Shown here: positions 56,201-64,000 of the stretch, piece by piece
How positions within the stretch are numbered: the stretch's first letter is position 1
How the letters are laid out: every line of letters starts with the position of its first letter
Assembly: GCA_039519185.1 (NCBI GenBank)
Contig: CM076854.1
Coordinates: forward strand, 14,233,192 to 14,297,191
Source of the DNA: Astragalus membranaceus
Lineage: Eukaryota > Streptophyta > Magnoliopsida > Fabales > Fabaceae
Direction of reading: 5' to 3'
DNA: 64,000 nt
The notes under the pieces: model-generated
The model's input: the letters and a program-made list of their open reading frames with translations, nothing else
What the model was told of the DNA's origin: nothing
Database searches by the model: none
Position numbers and translations under genes: made by a program

Positions 56201-57310
56201 GAAACCCACAAAGTTCACAGAGACAGGATTACCAGGACATTCTTCATACAAATGCTCTCCTCCACAATATACACAGCTTACTGACCCTAGAGAGGCTTGC
56301 TCAATAACAGCTACTGTAGGTTCATGTACCGCTGCAGCGGTAACCGCTACAACGTTTGATGTGCTCATAGATTTTATCATGTTAGTGAGAGAGGCAACCT
56401 GTGCAGATAGAGCAGAAACTTCACTTATTTCATGCACACCAACTACCTTCTTCTGCTGAGCTAACCTTTCTGTAGGCCATTGATAGCTATTTGTGGCAAT
56501 ATCATCAATCAGCTCACATGCCTCATTATAGGAGGTTTTCAACAACACACCCCCTGAAGAAGCATCTAACATTTGTCTGGTTGTTGGATCAAGTCCATTG
56601 TAGAAGGTTTCCATTTGGATAATCACGGGTATACCATGATGAGGGCACTTTCTTAACAGCTCCTTCCATCTCTCCCATGCATCAAACAGTGTTTCAGTAT
56701 CTCTTTGTCTGAATGCAGTAACCTCATTCCTCATTCTTGCATTCTTACTTGGAGGAAAATATTTTGCTAAGAACTTCTCAGCCATTTCATTCCAAGTATG
56801 GATAGAGTTAGGCTCTAGAGAAGTTAACCAGGCCTTTGCTCTATCTTTCAAGGAATAAGGAAAAAGTTTTAATCTGAATGCATCATCACTTACCCCTGGA
56901 ATGATGAATTTACTGCAGACTTCCAAAAATTGCTTCAAGTGTAAATATGGGTCCTCTTGAGGAGCACCACCAAACTGTCCCACTGTTTGCAACATTTGGA
57001 ACATCATAGGTTTGAATTCAAACTGGGCTGTATTGAGAGTAGGTCTTGCTATGCTTGTCTCCATGGTTTGTGGATCAAACACAGCATAGTCCCTCATTGG
57101 TCTATCTCTGTCATTTACCATTTGAGCAAGTCCTTCATTTATGAATTGATGTCTGTACCAGTCCTCTTGGTCATGTAAGGTTAAAGTGGGTGGCTGCTGA
57201 TGTCTACCTCTACCCCTTCCACCTGGTTCAGTCCCTCCTCTACCAGAACTAGATCTGCCATGTAGAGTGGTAGCTCTACCAGAATTGGTCCTATGACTAT
57301 GTTCTGACAT
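53171..57310 (-). pseudogene. gag-PR-RT-RNaseH polyprotein of the Athila-type element
   Basis: A long open frame from the ATG at 57310 (CACCATGTC context). Upstream codons to 57454 derive from LTR sequence and lack an ATG. By residue from this ATG: capsid domain about 140-240 (LKLFPYSLKDRAKAWL), zinc knuckle CVYCGGEHLYEEC about 345, aspartic protease ALCDLGASINLMP about 652 (the usual DTG/DSG site reads DLG), RT with YSGYNQI and catalytic FMDDFSVFG about 1095, RNase H with TEKELLAVV and FTDHSAIKYL about 1310. Near 53265 one base is missing and the frame is lost before integrase. Linkers between domains contain Ala/Val/Thr runs encoded by the palindromic decamer. Confidence 0.9.
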
Positions 57311-57393
57311 GGTGGGTCTGAGCCTGTGAAGATGTCTTAGTTTCCTGAACCTTCTCTCTGGTTCTGAGTATGGTTCAAATTCTGGTGGTTGAG

Positions 57394-58581
57394 ACCTGTA
57401 GCGCTTCAGAATCCGTAGACGTTGTAGCGTCTTGGTGGCGTGCCTTTCAGTCACTATCGTCAGGGCTATGTTACAAGACTCCTATGTCTAGGCTCTAAAT
57501 AAGTTTTACCCCTGTATATTAAGCTCTTACAACATTTGCCTTATGAACTACTACTCCCCTATGTCTAGAGTTAAGTAGTGCTTCCTTTAAATGTCTTTAA
57601 AGGGTTTTCATTCATATCATTCCTTGAGTTCGCTTTGTGAACCATGTCTGTACCCACAAAGTTACCTTGTTTTAGTTGATCATTCCCAAACCAAGATTGA
57701 AAGTATTATGACACAAGGAATAAAACACAAACATCATAATATTATACAAAAGTTACTCAAGGTTCATTACATACTAAGAACAATCCAACTACAACAAAGT
57801 TAGCTCATCACAAGTTCCATCAACATAATACAACTAAAGAGTATGTATTACCGTATGAAGACAAGAGAAGAGTGGTTGCAAAAGATACACTCCAATGATC
57901 CCAAGTAGCATACAAGAGATGAAGTTGAGGTGTGAGCAAAACCTTGAATGAAGACTAGAAAACTATGCTAAAAATAAAAGCTTAAAAGTAGTATAACAAT
58001 GGAGAGAAGCTATTATGTCATGAGAAGTTCTTCTTCCAAGTTACAACTACTTGTTGTCTACGTATGTTACTTACTAATGAAGCAATCCTAATTAAAACTA
58101 ATTATTAACTAAGTCTTAATAGAATAATAATATCACATGATGATTATAAAACTTAGATATTATCCTTAACGCACTTTACAAAAAGTACTAATGATGGATT
58201 GCACCAACTATCACATGGGTTCCATTTAGGAGACGCCAAGTGTAATTTAGCATCCACTTGAAAGTCAAAATATCCAGCTGAGAGGAAGAGATAAGGGTGG
58301 TGACTCATCATGTCCTCAAGTGGCCACACAAATATCTCAATGGTCAGCCGTCATATAACGCTGTAGCGTCTCTTTGATAGCATACCGCTGCAGCGCTAAA
58401 GCAAAACATCAAACATATTCACAAAGGCATTTGATGATGCCCAAAGTTTAAGGAACTGACTCATAACCTATATTTACTCTAATATTCATATATTCACATA
58501 TTTAAGCACTAGAATTACTAGAGAAGTAAGCTTGACTTAAGTATTAGGAGCATAAATAACCTATATAAAATAGGGTTATCA
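57394..58581 (-). repeat. 5' LTR of the Athila-type element, truncated
   Basis: It matches 33253-34437 of the 3' LTR with about nine substitutions. The last ~287 bp of the LTR, the primer-binding site and the leader are missing, and the LTR is joined straight to sequence upstream of gag. The join falls inside the CGCTGTAGCG motif of the LTR. Without a PBS this copy cannot start reverse transcription. Confidence 0.85.
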
Positions 58582-58829
58582 CAAAACCAAGGAAGCTTGC
58601 GCAACCTTCAATCCAAGGTAAGGGTGGGGTTCTAACTCTATAATAGGGTACATGAAGGGCTTTATGTGGGAAAAGAAGGGATCCTATGTGTTTGTTTAAT
58701 CCTTGAAATCTATTGTTGTTGTTTGAAAACTATTGTTGATGTTTGAAAACTAATTGTCAATGTTTGAATATATCTGTTGATGATTGAAATCAGTTTAGGG
58801 GTTTTTGAACACAATGATGCACAAAATTT

Positions 58830-59225
58830 GGGTTCCTGGGCGCATAGGGCGCCGTTGCTGATGTACTGGGCGCGAAGGGCGCCATGGGCGCCGTATGTGG
58901 CTGCCCTATTGTTTCCTGGGCGCGAAGGGCGCCATGGGCGCATAGGGCGCCGTTTCCTGTTGTTTCCTGGGCACCGTATGTGGCTGTCCTGTTGGTTGCT
59001 GGGCGCACTGGGCGCCGTGGGCTCCATGTGTTGCTGCCTGTTGCTTGTTGGCTGTTGGTTGCTGGGCGCACTGGGCGCCATGTGTTGCTGCCTGTTACTT
59101 GTTGGCTGTTGGTTGCTGGGCGCACTGGGCGCCATGGGCGCCATGTGTGGCTGCCTCGTTCATTTGCAGAGCGCATTGGGCGCCGTCTTGTGGGTTGTTG
59201 GGCGCTTTAGGCGCATTAGGCCCAC
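58830..59225. repeat. GGGCGC/GGCGCC-rich degenerate repeat block
   Basis: More than fifteen GGGCGC or GGCGCC hexamers are arranged as GGGCGCANNGGGCGCC with spacers such as GTTGGTTGCT and GTATGTGGCTG. The block stands out against AT-rich flanks. Confidence 0.85.
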
Positions 59226-59229
59226 GGTT

Positions 59230-59375
59230 GACTAATTGTTGGTTAAGTTGTTAATTTGTTAATCGTTAATTTGTTGGGTTGGTAACCGTTGGTTGAGTTG
59301 TTAAACTGTTAACTTGTTAAGTCGCTAAATTGTTGGCTCAGTTGTTGATTTGTTGATGATGTTGCACCTAGTTGT
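59230..59375. repeat. TTGTTAA/TTGTTG-rich degenerate repeat
   Basis: Short T/G-rich words (GTTGTTAA, TTGTTGG, GTTGAGTTG) repeat about fifteen times with no fixed period. Confidence 0.7.
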
Positions 59376-60599
59376 GAATACCATTGTGTGAAGTTGGCGA
59401 CGTGTATCTGGTTGGATTGCCTCTATTTATTGGCAAGATATTATGTTGTAGGCCTATGGCCAACGTTGAATTCCGTTGTTGTTGTATTGCTATGTAATCA
59501 TTGTTGATTGTTTGTGCATTCACATCGCGTCGCATACATAGCATTTTCATGTTGGAGCTATGCTCAAAACACGATGGCCTGGACTGGCAAAGTGACGAGA
59601 AGGCTTATGCCTTGTTGATGCCTCTATTTACTGGCAGATTTTTACGACGACGACAGGAGTTCTGCTCCAATGGTACCACATGCATGTGCATAGTATTGAG
59701 TCGCATTCATATTGCATACTTGGGTGGCTATGTTGATGACTTGTGATTGATTGAAGTTGTTTGATGACGGTGAAGTGGTGAACTTATGTCTTCTGATTCT
59801 AATGTACTGTTTTTCATATGTTCTATTATATGGTTCGATATCTCACCCATTCTGTTTGAATGTTACCCAACCGTTGGTAACGTGCAGGTAATCACGAATG
59901 AAGGCTGCTTACCTTCGTTAGTTCGAGTCGGTATCGTCGCTCTGATACGTAACACTCGGGGGGGAGAACGGTTGTTTTCTTTATTTGCTATGTTATTTTT
60001 ATTGTTGAACTAAAAGTCGTTACTATTAAGAGTTTTGCTAAATCTGAGCTGTCTTAAGTTGGTTAAAGATGCCACGATTATTTTGAATTGACTTTTGTTG
60101 TGAATCCGCTGCGTAGTATTGAAAGTTGACTTGTTTTAAAGACTAAAAGGATTTTTTTATTGGTTCATCCAAGTTAGCGTGTTATGTATCTGATTTCACA
60201 GGCGAATTGATTATGTTGTTTTGTTTTTAGTTGAAAGTGTAACGCTCCATTTATTTGTTGGAAATTTTTATAACTCTGATTTTCGTATTATTTTACCGGG
60301 TAGAAATGGGGTGTTACAAGGGAGGGAATTGAAAACATTGGTAACACTAATTTTAATTTGGGAATTGACTTTTAATCCACCTTAGCTTTTTTAAATAAAT
60401 GAAAATTAAAAATATGATGTAGAAAACCTAAGGAGAACAAATGTTTGTCACATCAACATTTTCTAACAGCAGAAGTTAACACAAGGAGCAAAATGAAAAT
60501 GTTGGGAATTGCAGGGACCAAAAACATATTTAACCTTTTCAAAATTATCAAAAGTTCTTTCAACTCTTGCAAAACCACACATATTTATAGGGAATAGGT

Positions 60600-60765
60600 T
60601 GTGAACTCACTAAAGAGACAGGATCCTCTGCAGCGACTGACGGTGCAGCCAACTGTAAAATCATTAGATCTAGAGAGATAAATCTCCTCTTTCTAGATCC
60701 AACAGTCTCTCTAGATCTAATTGCCTTGCAGCCGATTGCACTATGCAACCGTTGCAAAGGACCCA
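60600..60765. repeat. Small inverted-repeat (hairpin) element
   Basis: TAGATCTAGAGAGA at about 60666-60679 is mirrored by TCTCTCTAGATCTA at about 60708-60721. Outer arms (GGTGCAGCC and TGCAGCCGATTGCA) continue the loose symmetry. It may be a MITE remnant. No TSD was identified. Confidence 0.55.
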
Positions 60766-60780
60766 AAGTCATAATCAGAT

Positions 60781-61152
60781 GACCAGATGTGGTATGTTAA
60801 AGTCATCATTGTACACGCTATTAAAAAGTTGTAGAAAAGTTGCGGTAAAACTTGTAATATTCTAAAGTTCCTATACTAGGTATAGTATTTTTTTGTCAAA
60901 ACCAGATGTGGTATGTTAAAGTAGTCATTGTAAGACAACCCTTAAATGTAGATCCGATTTTACTGTACATACCATATATGTTAAATAAAATAATATTAAA
61001 ATAGGCCTATATATTGGCATCTTATCTTATGCATTTACGTAGCCAACATTGTATTCTCAGTGTCTCTCTAAGATGACAAACTTGCGGAGGAACTTTCCTC
61101 CAATAGTCCTAATAGGAGTTGTTTTTTTAGCATTGTTCACTAGCAATGCCAA
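60781..61152 (+). pseudogene. Truncated second copy of the CLE gene (promoter and signal peptide)
   Basis: It matches 18370-18755 closely, including the upstream AACCAGATGTGGTATG phrases, the TATA-like CCTATATATTGG and the ATG (61072). The first codons read MTNLRRNFPPIVLIGVVFLA then LFTSNAK. Similarity stops there and the next sequence is a LINE fragment. No CLE motif remains, so it is a dead 5' duplicate. The fusion frame stops after about a dozen more codons. Confidence 0.85.
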
Positions 61153-61159
61153 AGATTAT

Positions 61160-61596
61160 CAAATGATGACAATGATTTCTTGACAGCGCCGTTTTCGGTC
61201 ACTTGCCGAGCATCGCCCTATTTCCTTAGTTGGCAGCCTATATAAAATTCTATCTAAGTTACTTGTTGGAGGATTAAAAAGAGTTCTTGGTGGGGTAATC
61301 TCAAATGTACAGAATGCGTTCCTTCCTAAGAGACAGATCATTGATGGTATTATTGTGGTAAATGAACTTGTTGATTGGGCCAAAAGATCCAAAAAGAGTT
61401 GATTATTACTGAAAGTAGACGTTGAAAAGGCCTACGATTTAGTGTCTTGGGGCTATCTTCAATATATGTTGAGAAAGATGGGTTTCGCTGGAAAATGGTG
61501 CATGTGGATGCGATCTTGTATCCTTTGTTTCCATATTGGTTAATGGGAGTCCAACAGATGAGTTTCAAGCTAAAAGAGGATTGAAGCAAGGGGACC
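61160..61596 (+). mobile_element. LINE reverse transcriptase fragment
   Basis: RPISLVGSLYKILSKLLVGG, VISNVQNAFLPKRQIIDGII and VDVEKAYDLVSWGYL, and after frameshifts KRGLKQGDL-like sequence, are LINE-1-type RT blocks 1-4. There is a stop near 61400. The fragment is cut at 61596 by the next LTR, directly before the catalytic region. Confidence 0.8.
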
Positions 61597-62199
61597 TGTA
61601 ACACCCCCTTTCTACCCTTTTATTTTAATAAGAGAAACAGAGTTCAAAAATCATTTTTGATTTCACCACGAGGGTGTCACACATACGTCAAAATAAAACC
61701 TCAAGTCTCAAATAAAATAGTACGTCGTCAAAGGTGCAATACATAGCACTCCACAATAGGGGGACCTCAAAAACATCGAAAACTACGTCATAATATCCAA
61801 CGTCAACGCAGCGGAAAAGTAAATCAACCCATCAACGGTATAAAAATCTAAGTACATCAGCAAAACATCAAATACATCCCCCCAGGTGCTACGTATCAGA
61901 GCATGACGACTCGACTCAAGAAGTGAAGCTAAGACCTTCACTGGGAATCACCTGCACGTTACCAACACGGGGGTAACATTCAAACAGGAAAGGGTGAGCA
62001 TCATTTCAATCCATATAATAGAAAATATGATAAGCACTAATCGTAGGCTACGCACTAGAGCAATCAGCATCCAAAACACTAAATATTCACATCACAATCA
62101 TCATTCACATCACTTACAATAACTCATCTCATGTCATGTAGGCATATGAAATGCAACCCACTCGCGGGCATATGCATGAGGTACCTTTTCACAAACGTC

Positions 62200-62700
62200 G
62201 CTTAGCCCTTAAGGCCTCATCGTCACTTAGCCACATGGGCCTAAAAAACGTCACTGGGTTTATGCATATGGGCATGAGACACTATGACATGCACCACTCA
62301 CCAAACACACAAATACACAAATACCCAAATCATAGTCAACTATGTGACCCGTCACTTACCGGTTTGCTCACAAGAAGCACAGCACCTGTCAAATTCACAA
62401 TCAACACACAACGTCACTTGGCCCTTTAGACCTTAACATCACTTAGCCTTTTGGGCCTCAAACGTCACTGGGTTTTCACCGTCACTTATACAATAAATAT
62501 CATCAGCTCAAACAATAGCCACTGAGGGCAAAAACGTCATTTACTAGCCACCAAGGGCATCATCGTCATTTACACGTCATTATAATTAATATTAGCCACT
62601 AAGGGCAAAACAGTCATTTACACGTCATTATAAAATAGTATTAGCCACTAAGGGCAAAACAGTCATTTAACTAGCCACTAGGGGCATCATCGTCAAAATC
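62200..62700. repeat. Tandem phrases CGTCACTTAGCC and GCCACTAAGGGCAAAA
   Basis: About six CGTCACTTAGCCC/CGTCACTGGGTTT units (62200-62480) are followed by about five GCCACTAAGGGCAAAACAGTC units (62517-62695) with ACGTCATT spacers. Confidence 0.8.
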
Positions 62701-62984
62701 ATCATTTTTGACATTACTTCTTTAAAACCACTGGTCGTACGCAAAAAGGGAATTTTTGAAGATACTCAAAACGTCTTTTTATGGTCACAGCAACGATCAC
62801 CGGGAACAGCCACTTGGGCGCCCCAGCAACCTTCAGAAATAATAAGTCTTTATTTTTAAAAATGGGACACGCAGATGGACAACTGAAAATGCTTCACAAC
62901 GCTTTTTGAATCGTTCAAAACGGATGTCTGAGTCAAAAGATACAGCGAAAACAGTTTTCGAAAATATTTTGGGACATCCTGAAA

Positions 62985-63310
62985 ACTGGCGCCATGGGCG
63001 CCCAGCGCCCAGGCACCTGGCACCCAGCGCCTTGGCGCAACAAGCAACGCACACACACGGGCGCTCAATGCCCAGCGCTGGCACCCAGCGCCTTAGCGCA
63101 ACACGCAGCGCGCAACACACAACACACGGGCGCTCAGCGCGCCACACACAACACACGGGCGCTCAGCGCGCCACACACAACACACGGGCGCTCAGCGCCA
63201 CACACGCACACACTCAACACGGGCGCTCAGCGCCCAGCGCTGGCACCCAGCGCCCAGCGCCCCAGCCACACAACATTTGGCAACACCCAGGCGCCTGGCG
63301 CCCTTACAGC
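62985..63310. repeat. GCGCCC/CAGCGC-rich degenerate repeat block
   Basis: Repeats such as GGGCGCTCAGCGC and CACCCAGCGCC with ACACACAACAC spacers. Same hexamer vocabulary as 58830-59225, in a different LTR. ORFs on both strands here are artefacts of the repeats. Confidence 0.85.
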
Positions 63311-64000
63311 AACAAAAAAAATCCAGAATTTCCCAGCAACTTTTTCAACACTAAAAATTGATTCCTAACAATTTTAAAGTATCAAAATTCATATTTTTCA
63401 GCATCCAAAAATGCACTTATTTTATTCAAGATCACCAAAACTCATTGAAAAACATCACCAACATCATCATGGCGCCCTAGGCGCCCAAGCATCTACAATC
63501 ACCTATGCGACCTCATCACCACCAAGCCAAACACATAGATCAATATTATGGGCTCCCAACACATGCGCATATCACCATCAATAATGCAAAATCATAGATC
63601 ATGTTCAAGTAATGGATCAAATTCGCATATACATATATGAATATATAAAAATTAACATCAAGAACATCAAGATCATCAAGAACATCAAGAAACAACATCA
63701 AGAGCATCAAGGATCTAGTCAAAAACCCTAGATCTAGGACCTATCATGAGATCTATTAGATGGAAGGATAGAGCTCCCCTAACCTTTCAAAGAAGAAGAG
63801 CTTGAACCCTAGGAGTAGTCACCTACAGAGCCACAGCAACAACGGTGATCTCCTCTCTCCTTGATCTTCGAAATCCCTCTTCTCCTTCTCCTCTTGTGTT
63901 CGACTTCCTCTTCTCTTGGCCGCCCCTTGCTCTCTCTTTCTCACGCTCCTCTCTTTCTTTCTTTCCAATTCGTAAAATCACAAGTGAAAACCCTAGGCAA

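Larger units (their letters stand above)
32967..58581 (-). mobile_element. Athila-type (Cyclops-like) Ty3/gypsy retroelement, minus strand
   Basis: The perfect TSD CAAAA lies at 32962-32966 and 58582-58586. On the minus strand the order is truncated 5' LTR (58581-57394), gag-PR-RT-RNaseH ORF, integrase, an ORF3 (env-like position), polypurine tract, full 3' LTR (34437-32967). The element itself is about 11.8 kb; a 13.8-kb Tat-type element is inserted in its ORF3. It is defective because the PBS and leader are deleted, pol has a frameshift, and ORF3 has a stop and a frameshift. The LTRs differ at about nine sites over 1.19 kb. Confidence 0.9.
30421..60318. mobile_element. Solo-LTR-like element (about 3.2 kb of its own) containing further insertions
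   Basis: It begins TGTAACAACCCGATTTTC and ends GGGGTGTTACA at 60318. The perfect 5-bp TSD AGGGA lies at 30416-30420 and 60319-60323. Without the nested hAT and Athila elements about 3.16 kb remains, with no gag, pol, PBS or internal LTR repeat. A single large Ty3/gypsy LTR left by LTR-LTR recombination is the simplest reading. It includes a promoter/leader-like segment (about 31850-32110) and a GCGC-rich segment (58830-59225). Confidence 0.8.
58587..60318. other. Right part of the solo LTR at 30421
   Basis: Continues the solo LTR after the Athila insertion. It contains a GCGC-rich block (58830-59225), a TTGTTAA-rich block (59230-59375) and the terminal GGGGTGTTACA. ORFs here, including 58710-59254 on either strand, arise from the low-complexity GC repeats. 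Confidence 0.6.
29526..60536. mobile_element. Long-TIR MULE (about 1.1 kb of its own), host of the nested insertions
   Basis: Terminal inverted repeats of roughly 220-275 bp begin AGGCTTAAATATGTTTTTG (29526) and, inverted, AGGTTAAATATGTTTTTGG (ending 60536). They are flanked by TTTCAAAA at 29518-29525 and 60537-60544; one further base would make a 9-bp TSD with one mismatch. The inverted repeat runs through phrases such as GTGGATTAAAAGTCAATTC in both arms. About 610 bp of non-TIR interior (29804-30415) remains. Everything between 30421 and 60318 is a later insertion. There is no transposase. The ends match a common legume MITE/MULE style. Confidence 0.8.
61597..64000. mobile_element. LTR (Ty3/gypsy-like) running off the window
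   Basis: It starts TGTAACACCCCC inside the LINE (left flank GGACC is the candidate TSD) and has no end within the window. Its layout parallels the chromovirus-like LTR at 20842, with GTGAGCATCATTTCAATCC-type text, tandem phrases, a GCGC-rich block, then a CT-rich tract at 63860-63975. It is therefore probably a minus-strand LTR of the same broad lineage. No coding region is reached. Confidence 0.65.

Noticed and set aside
57313..57454. Extended N-terminus of the Athila-type gag
   Set aside because: It begins at GTG and is encoded partly by truncated LTR sequence; the first good ATG is at 57310.
32967..58581. An integrated plant pararetrovirus or other virus
   Set aside because: LTRs, TSD, gag-PR-RT-RH-IN order and an Athila-style polypurine tract identify a Ty3/gypsy retrotransposon; there are no caulimovirus movement or coat genes.
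58710..59254. Overlapping ORFs of 60-150 codons on both strands
   Set aside because: They follow the GGGCGC low-complexity block. The proteins are Trp/Cys/Ala- or Pro/Ser/Asn-repeat artefacts with no family resemblance.
62833..63368. Several ORFs with His/Ala/Thr or Cys/Ala repeats
   Set aside because: Products of the GCGCCC/ACACAC repeat block in an LTR; open in several frames at once.

Overview
The window is repeat-rich nuclear DNA from a dicot plant. It is most likely a legume, because it combines Ogre/Tat, Athila/Cyclops-like and chromovirus-like Ty3/gypsy retroelements with legume-type MULE MITEs, CACTA elements and a tRNA-derived SINE. That lineage is inferred; no single-copy marker in the window proves it. 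I see no intact host protein-coding gene. Nearly every kilobase is a transposable element, a piece of one, or gene fragments apparently carried by one.

Layout. 1-5030: exon-like pieces of several unrelated nuclear genes (PEP carboxykinase, a VPS38/UVRAG-type autophagy protein, a DUF2828 protein and two unidentified ones). They are followed by a block of direct and inverted repeats ending in a CACTA-type terminus, which looks like the right arm of a gene-capturing CACTA element. 5031-6428: unassigned, repeat-like. 6429-6500: a remnant of the 3' end of a CLE gene. 7060-8270: dead LINE on the minus strand. 9122-10320: copia LTR and leader. 10487-14060: Tat-type LTR (minus) carrying a hAT MITE. 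14670-14986: foldback MULE MITE. 15841-16385: copia pol fragment. 16582-17734: complete non-autonomous CACTA with a tRNA-Arg(ACG) gene inside. 18666-19434: a CLE peptide precursor gene with nine tandem 72-bp units and an in-frame stop after the first. 20308-20497: SINE. 20842-29331: complete Ty3/gypsy element on the minus strand, with nearly identical LTRs but a decayed pol.

29526-60536 is a nest of insertions, each datable by its own target-site duplication (TSD). A long-TIR MULE (TSD TTTCAAAA) holds a TG..CA solo LTR (TSD AGGGA). That LTR holds a hAT element (TSD TTTAAATG) and an Athila-type element (TSD CAAAA). The Athila-type element is split by an Ogre/Tat-type element (TSD GATGC), which itself holds a solo LTR of an Athila relative (TSD AGGGT). 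60781-61152 is a truncated second copy of the CLE promoter and signal peptide, abutting a LINE fragment (61160-61596). The LINE is cut by another LTR (61597 to the window end).

Functionally this is an accretion of mobile DNA, not a set of cooperating genes. The most informative items are the multi-CLE gene, the tRNA inside the CACTA, the captured-gene cluster, and a palindromic decamer (CGCTGYAGCG). The decamer is scattered through LTR, leader and coding parts of the Athila-type element and is replaced by a different palindrome (ACGTTAYAACGT) in its sister LTR.
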